DNA of 37,500 nt. Origin: Falsirhodobacter halotolerans. Its GTDB lineage: Bacteria; Pseudomonadota; Alphaproteobacteria; Rhodobacterales; Rhodobacteraceae. This document shows, piece after piece, positions 23,447-31,707 of this stretch. Within the stretch, counting starts at the first letter, position 1. Each line of letters starts with the position of its first letter. The DNA is taken from NCBI RefSeq assembly GCF_022899245.1, contig NZ_JALJAZ010000001.1:1-37500 (forward strand). Reading direction: 5' to 3'. Below the pieces are notes generated by a model. That model was given only the letters and a program-made list of their open reading frames with translations. It was not told the DNA's origin and searched no databases. The position numbers and the translations under genes are program-made.

Positions 23447-24961
23447 ATGCGGTTTCACACAACTCAGGCCCGGGCGTGGTGGCGCCCCTTGATGGCGGCG
23501 GCGCTTCTGGGCGCGATCCTGGCCGTGCCCGCGCGGCCCGTCTGGCCTGCGGCCGTGGTGCCGTTGGAACTGCCCGTGCTGCTGATGCTGGCCTTGGTGC
23601 CGGTTCTGCGGCCCCTGCTGCTGGGCGCGCTGATTCTGTCGCTTCTGGTGAAGCTGGCCGATATCGGCATTTTCGCCGCGTTTCACCGTCCGGCGGACCT
23701 GATCGCGGATTGGCCGCTGCTGCCCGCCGCGTGGCAGTTGGGGGCGGCCAATCTGGGCGCGGGACGGATGAGTGTGGGGATCGCCGCCGTTCTGGCGTTG
23801 CTGATCGTGCTGGCCCTCGCCATCCGGTGGAGCGTGCGCCAGCGGGGTCTGGGATGGGTGGCGGCGCTGGCGGCGGTCGCCGCGCTGCTGTTCCCCGCCG
23901 CCGCCGACACGTCGCGGTTTCTGGCGGCGAAAGCCACCGAAACACGGGCCGCCCTTGCCAGCCGCACCGAATTCCGCACCGCCGCCTTGCGCGATCCGTT
24001 CGACGGGCGGGCGGGCAACCTTGCCGGGTTGGGGGCGACGGATGCGGCGATCATCTTCGTGGAAAGTTATGGCCGGACCAGCTTCGACACCCCGCTTTAC
24101 GCCGAACATCCCCCCATCCTGCGGGATATCGAGGGGCGGGCGCGGGCGGCGGGGCTGGCGATGCGGTCGGGGTGGCTGACCTCGCCCATTTCCGGGGGAC
24201 AAAGCTGGCTGGCGCAGACGACCTTGGTGTCGGGCCTTCATGTGTCCGATCAGGGGCGGTATCGCGCGCTTCTGGCCAGCCCGCGCCGCACGCTGTTCGA
24301 TCTGGCCGAGGCCGGGGGGCGGCATCCCGTGGCCTTCGCCCCCGCCATCACGATGGCTTGGCCCGAAGCCCCGCTGCTGGGGTTCCGGGAGGTGCTGGCC
24401 GCGGCCGACATGGGCTATCGCGGGCGCCCGCTGAACTGGGTGACCATGCCCGACCAATACACGCTGTCGGTCGTCGAACGCCGTCTGCGCGCGCCCCATG
24501 ACCGCCCGATCTTCGCGCAGGTGGCGCTGATCTCCTCGCACGCGCCGTGGGTGCCGGTGATCGACCCCGTGCCGTGGGCTGATGTGGGCGATGGGGCGGT
24601 GTTCGACGGGGCCGGTTGGGACACCCGCACCCCCGAGGAGGTCTGGGCAAATCCCGACACCATCCGCGCGCAATATGCGGCCTCCATTGCCTATTCGCTG
24701 AAGATCGTCGGCGATTTTGCGCTGCGTCAGGCGGACAATCCGCCGCTTCTGGTCATTCTGGGCGATCATCAGCCGGCGAATTTCGTGGCGCAGATGGACA
24801 ATCGCGATGTGCCGGTCCACATCATCGGCGCACCGGAGTTGATTCGCAGGTTCGATGGCTGGGGCTGGGCCGACGGGATGATCCCCGATCCCGCCTTGCC
24901 CGCCTGGCCGATGGAGGCGTTCCGGGATCGTTTTCTGACCGCGCTGGGGGATGGACCGTGA
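23447..24961 (+). CDS. Membrane-anchored sulfatase-fold (alkaline phosphatase superfamily) protein
   Basis: This protein of 504 residues (516 if the TTG at 23411 is used) has about five N-terminal membrane segments (to about residue 155) and a large outward domain of the sulfatase/LtaS/Ept type. Candidate metal and catalytic residues, counted from ATG 23447, are Glu206 in IIFVESYGRTSF, a Ser/Thr nucleophile in SGGQSWLAQTTLVSG (Ser253 or nearby Thr) and Asp440-His441 in VILGDHQPAN. Such proteins move phospho-head groups or hydrolyse phosphate or sulfate esters at the outer face of the inner membrane; the substrate is unknown. The start is uncertain, because neither candidate has a strong ribosome site. 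Its stop overlaps the start of the next membrane protein (GTGA), so the two are translationally coupled. Confidence 0.82.
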   Translation: MRFHTTQARAWWRPLMAAALLGAILAVPARPVWPAAVVPLELPVLLMLALVPVLRPLLLGALILSLLVKLADIGIFAAFHRPADLIADWPLLPAAWQLGAANLGAGRMSVGIAAVLALLIVLALAIRWSVRQRGLGWVAALAAVAALLFPAAADTSRFLAAKATETRAALASRTEFRTAALRDPFDGRAGNLAGLGATDAAIIFVESYGRTSFDTPLYAEHPPILRDIEGRARAAGLAMRSGWLTSPISGGQSWLAQTTLVSGLHVSDQGRYRALLASPRRTLFDLAEAGGRHPVAFAPAITMAWPEAPLLGFREVLAAADMGYRGRPLNWVTMPDQYTLSVVERRLRAPHDRPIFAQVALISSHAPWVPVIDPVPWADVGDGAVFDGAGWDTRTPEEVWANPDTIRAQYAASIAYSLKIVGDFALRQADNPPLLVILGDHQPANFVAQMDNRDVPVHIIGAPELIRRFDGWGWADGMIPDPALPAWPMEAFRDRFLTALGDGP

Positions 24962-25851
24962 CGCTCGACATGAACTCGCCCGTGATGCGGGTTCTCAAGA
25001 TCGCGGTGCCGCTGGCGATTCTGGCCGGGTTGTGGGTGTTTGCCGATGGCGAACAGATCGCCCACCGGCTGCGCAACGCGGATCCCGGCTGGCTGATCGC
25101 CGCGCTGGCCATCGTGAATGTCCAGACCGGCCTGTGCGCGGTGCGCTGGCACATGACGGCCACGCGGCTGGGCCAGCATCTGCCGCTGGTCGTGGCGATT
25201 CGCGAATATTACGTGGCGCAATTCCTGAACCAGACCATGCCGGGCGGGGTGGCGGGCGACGTGGCCCGCGCGGTGCGGGTCAAGGGCGACAGCATGGCGA
25301 AATCCGGCGCCAGCGTCGCGATCGAGCGGATCAGCGGACAGGTCGGGATGCTGGTCATCATGATCTGCGGTCTGGCGCTGGCCATGGCGCATGGCGAGGT
25401 GCCTTGGCGCATCGGCGCCACCCCCTTCGGCATCGGCATCGCCATCGCCGTGGCGCTGCCGATCGTGTTTTTCCTGATCCCGGATCGGGTGCGGAATGCC
25501 ATCCGGCGGGGCATCCTGGATATCTGGGTGCGGCAAAGCGCGCTGGGCCTGCTGATCGCGGCCTGCAACATCCTGGCCTTCGGGTTCTGCGCCCATGCCA
25601 TCGGGGCGGATCTGAACCCCATCGCCGCGGCGGCGCTGGTGCCGGTGATCCTGTCGGCCATGCTCATCCCGGCCTCTGTCGCGGGGTGGGGGTTTCGCGA
25701 AGGGGCGGCCGTGCTGTTCCTGCCCGTGGCGGGGGTGGGGGCGCAATCGGCCATCGCGACCAGCGTGGCCTTCGGCGCGGTGGCGCTGGTCGCCGCTTGT
25801 CCCGGCGCGTTCCTGCTGCGCCGCCCCCGCGCCTTCCGCCGCGCCAGCTGA
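24958..25851 (+). CDS. LPG-synthase-like (UPF0104/AglD) integral membrane protein
   Basis: This 297-residue membrane protein has about eight hydrophobic segments and resembles the transmembrane part of lysylphosphatidylglycerol synthase (MprF flippase-like region, UPF0104). Family signs are FLNQTMPGGVAGDVARAVRVKG, the VAIERISGQVGML segment and VPVILSAMLIPASVAGWGFREGAAV. No aminoacyl-transferase domain is attached, so synthase activity is not expected; a lipid or glycolipid-related role is possible. I use GTG 24958, whose G-rich region (GGGGG) lies about 8 bases upstream and which overlaps the previous stop by 4 bp; ATG 24970 is the alternative. It forms a two-gene unit with the sulfatase-fold protein. 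Confidence 0.85.
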   Translation: MTLDMNSPVMRVLKIAVPLAILAGLWVFADGEQIAHRLRNADPGWLIAALAIVNVQTGLCAVRWHMTATRLGQHLPLVVAIREYYVAQFLNQTMPGGVAGDVARAVRVKGDSMAKSGASVAIERISGQVGMLVIMICGLALAMAHGEVPWRIGATPFGIGIAIAVALPIVFFLIPDRVRNAIRRGILDIWVRQSALGLLIAACNILAFGFCAHAIGADLNPIAAAALVPVILSAMLIPASVAGWGFREGAAVLFLPVAGVGAQSAIATSVAFGAVALVAACPGAFLLRRPRAFRRAS

Positions 25852-25904
25852 CCGCTTTACAGACCGCGCGCCGACGTTAGGATACGGCGATGAAGGAGAG
25901 CGTC

Positions 25905-26198
25905 ATGCCCATTCCCCCCCGTGCCCTTGCCGCCCTGGCGTTGAAGACCGGCGTGTTCGCCATGGCCGTCTGGGCCATCCGGCGCGGCCTGTCCGACGGG
26001 CGCACCGATCAGCGCGCCGAGGAGGCGCTGGACGATCTGGATGAGGGGTTGGCGCTGCACCGTCCGCTGGACCGTGCGGTGGACGGGACGCGCCAGACCA
26101 ACATTGCCGCCCGCGCGCGGCGCAGCTTTCACTGGCCCGGCGGCGGGGTGGAAGTCGACGGCGCGCTGATGGCCCGGCTGAAAATCCGCCGCCTTTAA
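25905..26198 (+). CDS. Small membrane protein of unknown function
   Basis: This is a 97-residue protein with one hydrophobic segment (about residues 8-26, LAALALKTGVFAMAVWAI) followed by RR, then a charged region (RTDQRAEEALDDLDEGLALHRP) and a basic C-terminus with RQTNIAARARRSFHWPGGG. I do not recognise the family. The start is ATG 25905 (MPIPPRA), because GAAGGAGAG lies 5 bases upstream; the frame's earlier ATG at 25890 would include that site. It lies 53 bp after the LPG-synthase-like gene and 81 bp before terC, in the same direction. Confidence 0.75.
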   Translation: MPIPPRALAALALKTGVFAMAVWAIRRGLSDGRTDQRAEEALDDLDEGLALHRPLDRAVDGTRQTNIAARARRSFHWPGGGVEVDGALMARLKIRRL

Positions 26199-26279
26199 CG
26201 CTTGCGTCAACCTGACGCAGATGTCTGACGACACGGCCCACCCACATTTGCGTGATCATTCCCTCGCTGGAGCATCTTC

Positions 26280-27023
26280 GTGGAATTCCTGAGCCTGTTT
26301 TCCGATCCCACCGTCTGGGTCGCGCTTGTGACCCTGATCGTGATGGAGGTCGTGCTTGGCATCGACAACCTTTTGTTCATCTCCATCCTGACCAACAAGC
26401 TGCCGGTCGAACATCGCGAAAAGGCCCGCCGCATCGGCATCGGGCTGGCGTTGATCATGCGTCTGGGTCTGTTGGCAACGATTTCATGGATCGTGCAGCT
26501 GACGACGCCGGTGTTCACCATCGCCGACAACGAATTTTCGTGGAAGGACCTGATCCTGATCGCGGGCGGCCTGTTCCTTGTGTGGAAGGCCACGAAGGAA
26601 ATCCACCATTCCATGGATCCGGTGGACGCCAAGGACAACATCGTCGGCGGGGCCACGCTGACCTTCGGCGCGGCCATCGGGCAGATTCTGGTGCTCGACC
26701 TCGTGTTCTCGGTCGACAGTATCATCACCGCGGTGGGCATGACCCCGCATGTGCCGATCATGGTGATCGCGGTCGTGGTGGCCGTGACGGTCATGCTGCT
26801 GGCTGCCAATCCGTTGGCGAACTTCATCGACAAGAACCCGACCATCGTCATGCTGGCGCTGGCCTTCTTGATGCTGATCGGGACGACGCTGATCGCCGAA
26901 GGCATGGGGTTCCATGTGCCCAAGGGCTACATCTATGCCGCGATGGCCTTCTCGGCCGGGGTGGAGGCGTTGAACATGTTCGCCCGCAACCGGCGCTTGC
27001 GCAAGCAGGGGGCGGGACATTAG
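26280..27023 (+). CDS. TerC-family integral membrane protein
   Basis: This 247-residue inner-membrane protein is of the TerC family (Mn exporters such as Alx/MntX-like proteins, or partners of tellurite resistance). Seven hydrophobic segments are visible. The conserved acidic motifs are [14 protein letters not shown] in the first segment and [18 protein letters not shown] in the middle; these aspartates bind metal in family members. Manganese export is an inference from the family. GTG 26280 is the likely start, with TGGAG 8 bases upstream. No ter operon is nearby. A GC-rich hairpin follows before petA. Confidence 0.93.
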   Translation: MEFLSLFSDPTVWVALVTLIVMEVVLGIDNLLFISILTNKLPVEHREKARRIGIGLALIMRLGLLATISWIVQLTTPVFTIADNEFSWKDLILIAGGLFLVWKATKEIHHSMDPVDAKDNIVGGATLTFGAAIGQILVLDLVFSVDSIITAVGMTPHVPIMVIAVVVAVTVMLLAANPLANFIDKNPTIVMLALAFLMLIGTTLIAEGMGFHVPKGYIYAAMAFSAGVEALNMFARNRRLRKQGAGH

Positions 27024-27034
27024 GTCCGCTCGAC

Positions 27035-27052
27035 GCCCCCGCCCGCGGGGGC
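27035..27052. terminator. GC hairpin between terC and petA
   Basis: A perfect 7-bp stem GCCCCCG/CGGGGGC with loop CCCG begins 11 bp after the terC stop. There is no T-run, so it is a doubtful terminator; it may protect the terC mRNA end or insulate petA. Confidence 0.4.
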
Positions 27053-27104
27053 TACAACATGGGGGGTAAGGCATGTGCCGCCCCCCCCGTGATGTGAGGT
27101 TCCG

Positions 27105-27677
27105 GTGTCCGACCCCGACGATCTTTCCGCTTCCCGCCGGGCGTTTCTTTATTACGCCACCGGTTGCGCGGGCTGCGTGGCGGTGGGGGCGGCCGCCGTG
27201 CCCCTGGTCCGACAGATGGGACCGGCCGCCGACACGGTGGCGGGCGCGACGATGGTCGTCGATGTTTCGGCGTTGGAGCGCGGGCAGCAGATGACTGTCG
27301 AATGGCAGGGCCGTCCCGTGTTCATCCGTCGGCGGGCAGAGGCCGAGATTGCCGAGGCCCGCGCCGTGCCGCTGGACGATCTGCCCGACGGCTTTGCCGA
27401 GAATGCCAATCTGCCACCCGACGCGCCTGCGACGGACGAAAACCGCACGCTGGATGCGGACGGCGAATGGCTGGTCATGCTGGGCATCTGCACCCATCTG
27501 GGCTGCGTGCCGGTGGGGGATGGGCGGGGCGATTACGACGGCTGGCTCTGCCCCTGCCACGGGTCGCATTACGACACGGCGGGCCGCATCCGGCGGGGGC
27601 CTGCGCCGCGCAATCTGGCCATTCCCCTGGCGCGGTTCGACGCGCCGGGGATGCTGCGGCTGGGAGAACCTGCGTGA
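27105..27677 (+). CDS. petA: Rieske iron-sulfur subunit of cytochrome bc1
   Basis: This 190-residue 2Fe-2S subunit takes the first electron from quinol at the Qo site. A Tat-type N-terminus ([11 protein letters not shown], residues 10-20) leads into the single membrane anchor. Cluster ligands are Cys129 and His131 (CTHLGC) and Cys149 and His152 (CPCHGSHYD), with the disulfide Cys134-Cys151. The family segments VFIRRR and [12 protein letters not shown] are present. The anchor contains CAGC (Cys21, Cys24), not seen in the Rhodobacter proteins I know. The start is GTG 27105 with GAGG 5 bases upstream. The stop overlaps the petB GTG by 4 bp. Confidence 0.96.
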   Translation: MSDPDDLSASRRAFLYYATGCAGCVAVGAAAVPLVRQMGPAADTVAGATMVVDVSALERGQQMTVEWQGRPVFIRRRAEAEIAEARAVPLDDLPDGFAENANLPPDAPATDENRTLDADGEWLVMLGICTHLGCVPVGDGRGDYDGWLCPCHGSHYDTAGRIRRGPAPRNLAIPLARFDAPGMLRLGEPA

Positions 27678-28921
27678 CCTATCGCCCCCGCACCGCCTTT
27701 GGCCGCTGGATGGACGCGCGCCTGCCCCTTGGGCGGCTGATCCACCACACGATGACGGCGCGGGTGCCGGTGAACCTGAACTGGATGTGGGTCTGGGGCA
27801 TGGTGCTGGTCGTCTGCCTTGGGCTGCAGATCGCGACCGGCGTGGCCTTGGCGATGCACTATGTCGCCAGCCCCGACCTGGCCTTCGCCAGCGTGGAACG
27901 CATCATGCGCGATGTGCCGAGCGGGCATCTGATCCGTGCGGTCCACGCCAACGGCGCCTCGTTGTTCTTTCTGGCCATTTATCTGCACATCTTCCGCGGC
28001 ATCTATTACGGCAGCCACAAACCCCCGAGGGAGATGACCTGGCTGATCGGCATGGTGCTGTATGTGCTGATGATGGCCACCGCCTTCATGGGCTATGTCC
28101 TGCCGTGGAGCCAGATGGGCGTGGGCGGCGCGACGGTGGTCGCGGGTATGTTCGGCGCAATTCCGGTCGTGGGCGAGGGGTTGAAGACCTGGATTCTCGG
28201 CGGGCCGGCGGTGGGGGGCCCGACCCTGACGCGGTTCTTCGTGCTGCACTGGCTGCTGCCGGGGATCGCGGTTCTGCTGACGGTCCTGCATGTCTGGGGC
28301 GTGCATGTGGCGGGGAACAACAACCCCTCGGGGGTGGAGGCGCGGCGGGACCATCCGGGGGACACCCGCCCCTTCTGGCCCTTCATGGTGGTGAAGGAGC
28401 TGTTCGCGCTGGCGGTGATTTTCACGTTGTTCGCCGCCGTCACCGCCTTTCTGCCCGGCCTGTTCCTGCATCCCGAAACGGTGACCGAGGCGGGACTGCC
28501 CGCCGGTCACGTGGTGCCGGAATGGTATTTCCTGCCCTTCTTTGCCATGTTGCGGGCGATCACCCCCGATCTGTGGCTGGTCATGGCGGTGGACTGGGCG
28601 ACGTTCGGCGTGGTGGATGCGGCGTTCTTGGGGGTGCTGGTGATGGCCGGATCGCTGCTGGTCCTGCCCTTTTTGCCGTGGCTGGACCGCGCGCCGGTGC
28701 GGTCGGCCCGGTATCGCCCCGTGTTCCGGGTGGCGGCGCTGCTGCTGGCGGCGGATTTCGCGATGTTGGCGGTGTGCGGGGCCCTTCCGCCCGAGGGGGC
28801 GGCGCTGGTTCTGACATGGATCGGCACCGCCTATTGGTTCGGATTCTTCCTGATCCTGCTGCCCCTCCTGTCGCGGTGGGAGCGCACGCGCGCCCTTCCC
28901 CCCAGCGTGGAGGCCGCATGA
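27674..28921 (+). CDS. petB: Cytochrome b subunit of cytochrome bc1
   Basis: This 415-residue membrane protein has eight main segments and two b hemes. Heme ligands are His91/His105 and His192/His206, each pair 14 apart as required. The Qo motif PEWY is at 282-285. The cd1 helix, however, reads [15 protein letters not shown], whereas nearly all bc1 proteins have PWGQMSxWGATVIT: the Gly and the Trp are both replaced. It is also 20-30 residues shorter than the Rhodobacter proteins I recall. It reduces quinone at Qi and oxidises quinol at Qo to drive proton translocation. It starts at GTG 27674 inside the petA stop (GTGA), and its own stop overlaps the petC ATG (ATGA), so all three are translationally coupled. 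Confidence 0.95.
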   Translation: MTYRPRTAFGRWMDARLPLGRLIHHTMTARVPVNLNWMWVWGMVLVVCLGLQIATGVALAMHYVASPDLAFASVERIMRDVPSGHLIRAVHANGASLFFLAIYLHIFRGIYYGSHKPPREMTWLIGMVLYVLMMATAFMGYVLPWSQMGVGGATVVAGMFGAIPVVGEGLKTWILGGPAVGGPTLTRFFVLHWLLPGIAVLLTVLHVWGVHVAGNNNPSGVEARRDHPGDTRPFWPFMVVKELFALAVIFTLFAAVTAFLPGLFLHPETVTEAGLPAGHVVPEWYFLPFFAMLRAITPDLWLVMAVDWATFGVVDAAFLGVLVMAGSLLVLPFLPWLDRAPVRSARYRPVFRVAALLLAADFAMLAVCGALPPEGAALVLTWIGTAYWFGFFLILLPLLSRWERTRALPPSVEAA

Positions 28922-29532
28922 TCCGTGCCGTGGCCCTGACGCTGGCCCTCGCCACCCCCGCCGCCGCGCAGGAGTTTCCGTTCGAGGGGCCGCTCGGCAC
29001 CTATGACCCGGCCCAGCTTCAGCGGGGGGCGGAGGTGTTCGTGGGCACCTGCGCCGCCTGTCACGGCCTGCGCCATGTGACGATCCGGTCCCTGGCGAAC
29101 GGCGACGGCCCGGCGATGGACCCTTCGGCCATGGCCGAAGGGCTGGGGCTGGCGGTGACCGACCACTTCCCCCCCTCCGCCCTGCCCGAGGCCCCGGACC
29201 TGAGCCTGATGGCGAAGGCCTGGGGCGGCCTCACCGGCGATGGCGGCGCGCGGGCGATCCGCGCCTATCTTGAAGGCTATACCGGGGCGGAGCGGGAGGA
29301 CGGCGGCGTCTTCCTTTACGAAAATCCCGCCGCGCCCGAGGGGTGGGTGGCGATGCCCCCCGTGGCGCTGGAGGGGGGGGAGGCGACGGATGTCGCGGCC
29401 TTTCTGCAATGGGCGGCGGATCCAAATCTGGTGGAGCGGCGGCGGACGGGTCTGGTCGCGATCGGTTTTCTGGCGCTGCTGGCGGGGCTGCTGTTCGCAA
29501 CCGTGCGGTCGGTCTGGCGTCAGCCGAGGTAA
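28918..29532 (+). CDS. petC: Compact cytochrome c1
   Basis: This is the 204-residue heme c subunit. A signal peptide ([18 protein letters not shown]) precedes the family start FEGPLGTYDPAQLQRG, the heme site CAACH (45-49), TDHFPPSALPEAPDLSLMAKA, the axial Met146 in WVAMPPV and the C-terminal membrane anchor (about 178-197). Rhodobacter cytochrome c1 is about 260 residues or more; here the loops between the heme site and the Met, including the disulfide-bearing insertion, are missing and the only Cys residues are in CAACH. It passes electrons from the Rieske protein to cytochrome c. The 3' end overlaps the convergent thiQ by 13 bp. Confidence 0.94.
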   Translation: MIRAVALTLALATPAAAQEFPFEGPLGTYDPAQLQRGAEVFVGTCAACHGLRHVTIRSLANGDGPAMDPSAMAEGLGLAVTDHFPPSALPEAPDLSLMAKAWGGLTGDGGARAIRAYLEGYTGAEREDGGVFLYENPAAPEGWVAMPPVALEGGEATDVAAFLQWAADPNLVERRRTGLVAIGFLALLAGLLFATVRSVWRQPR

Positions 29533-30212
29533 TCGCGCAGCGCGGGCGGCGGATCGGCCAGAAGGGCTTTGGTGGGGGCCGGCGGATGGGCGGATCCGTC
29601 CGCCACCACGACGGTCGTGCCCCCCATGCGGCGCGCGTCGGCCGGGTCATGCGTGACCATCAGCACCGTTTTCTCGGCCGCGGTGTCCAGCACAAGATCC
29701 AGCATCTCGGCCTTCAGCGCCGGGCCAAGGGCGGCAAAGGGTTCGTCCAGCAGCAACACGGGCCGGTCGCGCAGCAGCGCGCGGGCCAGGGCGGCGCGCC
29801 CCTGCTGGCCGCCCGACACCTGTGCCGGACGGCGCGCCTCCAGCCCCGCAAGCCCCACACGGTCCAGAACCGCCGCGATCCGCGCATGATCGGCGCGGGA
29901 CAGCCGCAGGCGGGGGGAGATGCCAAGCCCAAGATTCTGCGCCAGCGTCAGATGCGGGAACAGGTTCTGGTCCTGAAACAGGATCGTCATGGGGCGGCGG
30001 TCGGGCGGAGTGCGGGACAGATCCTGCCCGCCCCAGCGCACCGCGCCGGACGTGGGCGCGACAAACCCCGCCAGCATCATCAGCAGCGTCGATTTCCCCG
30101 CCCCCGAAGGGCCGAGCACCGCCACGCGCGCGCCCTGTCCGACAGACCAGTCGGCGCTCAGCCGGAAATCGTCCATCACAAGGGTCACGCGGTCCAAGGT
30201 CAGATCAGGCAC
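29520..30212 (-). CDS. thiQ: Thiamine ABC transporter ATP-binding protein
   Basis: This 230-residue ABC ATPase has Walker A GPSGAGKST (about 34-42), Q loop TILFQDQNLFPHLT, signature VSGGQQGR, Walker B LLLDEPFAAL and switch His in VTHDPADARRM. GQQGR in place of the usual GQRQR is common in ThiQ. It powers uptake of thiamine or its phosphates through ThiP with ThiB. The start is GTG 30212, overlapping the thiP stop by 8 bp. It is the last gene of thiBPQ. The operon is under a TPP riboswitch, which supports thiamine and not iron or spermidine as substrate. Confidence 0.94.
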   Translation of the reverse strand: MPDLTLDRVTLVMDDFRLSADWSVGQGARVAVLGPSGAGKSTLLMMLAGFVAPTSGAVRWGGQDLSRTPPDRRPMTILFQDQNLFPHLTLAQNLGLGISPRLRLSRADHARIAAVLDRVGLAGLEARRPAQVSGGQQGRAALARALLRDRPVLLLDEPFAALGPALKAEMLDLVLDTAAEKTVLMVTHDPADARRMGGTTVVVADGSAHPPAPTKALLADPPPALRDYLG

Positions 30213-31707
30213 GGCGCCCCCCTTTGTCGAACATCCAGAACAGGCCGAAGGACAAGATCACCAGCAAGAGCGCCGCCCCCGCCGCCTGATCCATGCGATA
30301 GGCGCCCAGAAGCTGCTGCACCAAGAGCGGCAGGGTCGGTGCGTCCGGGGCCGCGAACAGCGCGATCACCCCCAGATCGCCCATCGACAGCGCCGCCGTC
30401 ACCCCGCCCGCAAACCCCAACGGCCCGGCCAGACGCGGCAGGGTCAGCCAACGCAGGCGGGCCAGACCGGTCATGCCCACCGAAGCGGCCAGCATTCCGT
30501 AATCCCGCGCAAGCGAGGTCGCGGCAGGGCGCAGGATGCGAAACGCAAACGGCAGCGCCAAAGTGGCGTTGACCAGAACCGTCACCGGCAGGGCCACGAC
30601 CTCGGGCGCCAGGAACGGGAACAGTCCCAGAAACAGCCCCGTTCCCATCACGAGGCTGGAAGCGGCGAGCGGCAGCATCGCCACCACCTCCACCCACCGC
30701 CCGGGTGTGAGAGCCAGCGCGAGCGCCGCCCCCCCCGTCAGCGCGGTGGAGATCAGCGCGATCCCCACCGAACGGCCCGCAGCCCCCCAGACCGATGACG
30801 GCAGATCCAGAAGCGCGGGCGCGCCCCGCAGGGCCACCGCCCCCAGCGGTACCAGAAGAAAGGCCGCCGCCGCCGCGATGACCGCCGCGTCCACCCCCAT
30901 CCGCCAACCCGCCGGACCTTGCGCGACGGCCCGGTCCAGCCCGCGCCCGAAGCCCCCCGGCACCGCGACGCGGGCGGCGATCAGCACCGCCGCGCCGCAC
31001 AGGGCGAATTGCAGCGCCGACAGGCTGGCCGCGCGGCCCAGATCGAACTGGAACCGCAGCGCCTGATAAAGGGCGAGTTCCAGCGTCGTGGCCTTCGGCC
31101 CCCCGCCCAAGGTCAGCGCCACGGCAAAGCTGGTCAGGCAGATGACGAAGATCAGGACCAGCGTGCCGGGCAGAACCTCGACCAGCATGGGGCGTTCCAG
31201 ATGCCGACGCACCCCGCGCGGGCCGAGGCCAAGGGCCGTGGCCAGCCGAAACCGCTCGGCCGGAATCGCCTGCCAGCCGTGCAGGATCAGGCGCACGGCC
31301 AGCGGCATGTTCAGGAACACATGCGCCAGCACCACGCCGTGCAGGCCATAGATGCGGATCGCGGGCAGACCGAAGCCCCCCAGCGTCTGATTGAGGATCC
31401 CCGATCGCCCGAACACCGCAAGCAACCCCAGAACCGCCACGATCACCGGCAACAGAAACGGCGCCCCCAGAAGCGCCACCAGCGCCCGCCGCCCCGGAAA
31501 CCGCCGCCGCGCCAGCGCCCGTGCGACGGGAATGGCAAGGGCCACGGATATCACCGCCGACAACGCCGCCTGCACCAAGGTGAAGCGCAGGGCCGAGAGG
31601 TCGGCGCTCCACCCCCCTTCGGCGTGAAGGGCGACGAGGATCAGCGGCCCCAGCGTCAGCGCCAGAACCGCCGCCCCGACGATCAACGCGAGAGCGCGGC
31701 CTGCCAT
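30205..31707 (-). CDS. thiP: Thiamine ABC transporter permease
   Basis: This 500-residue fused permease has about 12 hydrophobic segments in two halves, each with a binding-protein-dependent transport (EAA-like) loop: ATALGLGPRGVRRHLERPML in the first half and GMLAASVGMTGLARLRWLTLP in the second. The length fits ThiP. The start ATG 31707 lies 25 bp inside the end of thiB, without a clear ribosome site of its own, so translation is probably coupled to thiB. It forms the membrane channel with the ThiQ dimer. Confidence 0.93.
   Translation of the reverse strand: MAGRALALIVGAAVLALTLGPLILVALHAEGGWSADLSALRFTLVQAALSAVISVALAIPVARALARRRFPGRRALVALLGAPFLLPVIVAVLGLLAVFGRSGILNQTLGGFGLPAIRIYGLHGVVLAHVFLNMPLAVRLILHGWQAIPAERFRLATALGLGPRGVRRHLERPMLVEVLPGTLVLIFVICLTSFAVALTLGGGPKATTLELALYQALRFQFDLGRAASLSALQFALCGAAVLIAARVAVPGGFGRGLDRAVAQGPAGWRMGVDAAVIAAAAAFLLVPLGAVALRGAPALLDLPSSVWGAAGRSVGIALISTALTGGAALALALTPGRWVEVVAMLPLAASSLVMGTGLFLGLFPFLAPEVVALPVTVLVNATLALPFAFRILRPAATSLARDYGMLAASVGMTGLARLRWLTLPRLAGPLGFAGGVTAALSMGDLGVIALFAAPDAPTLPLLVQQLLGAYRMDQAAGAALLLVILSFGLFWMFDKGGRRA

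Noticed and set aside
27349-28900. Open frame fused in front of petC
   Set aside because: The part before ATG 28918 lies in the wrong frame over petA and petB; cytochrome c1 begins with a clear signal peptide at 28918.
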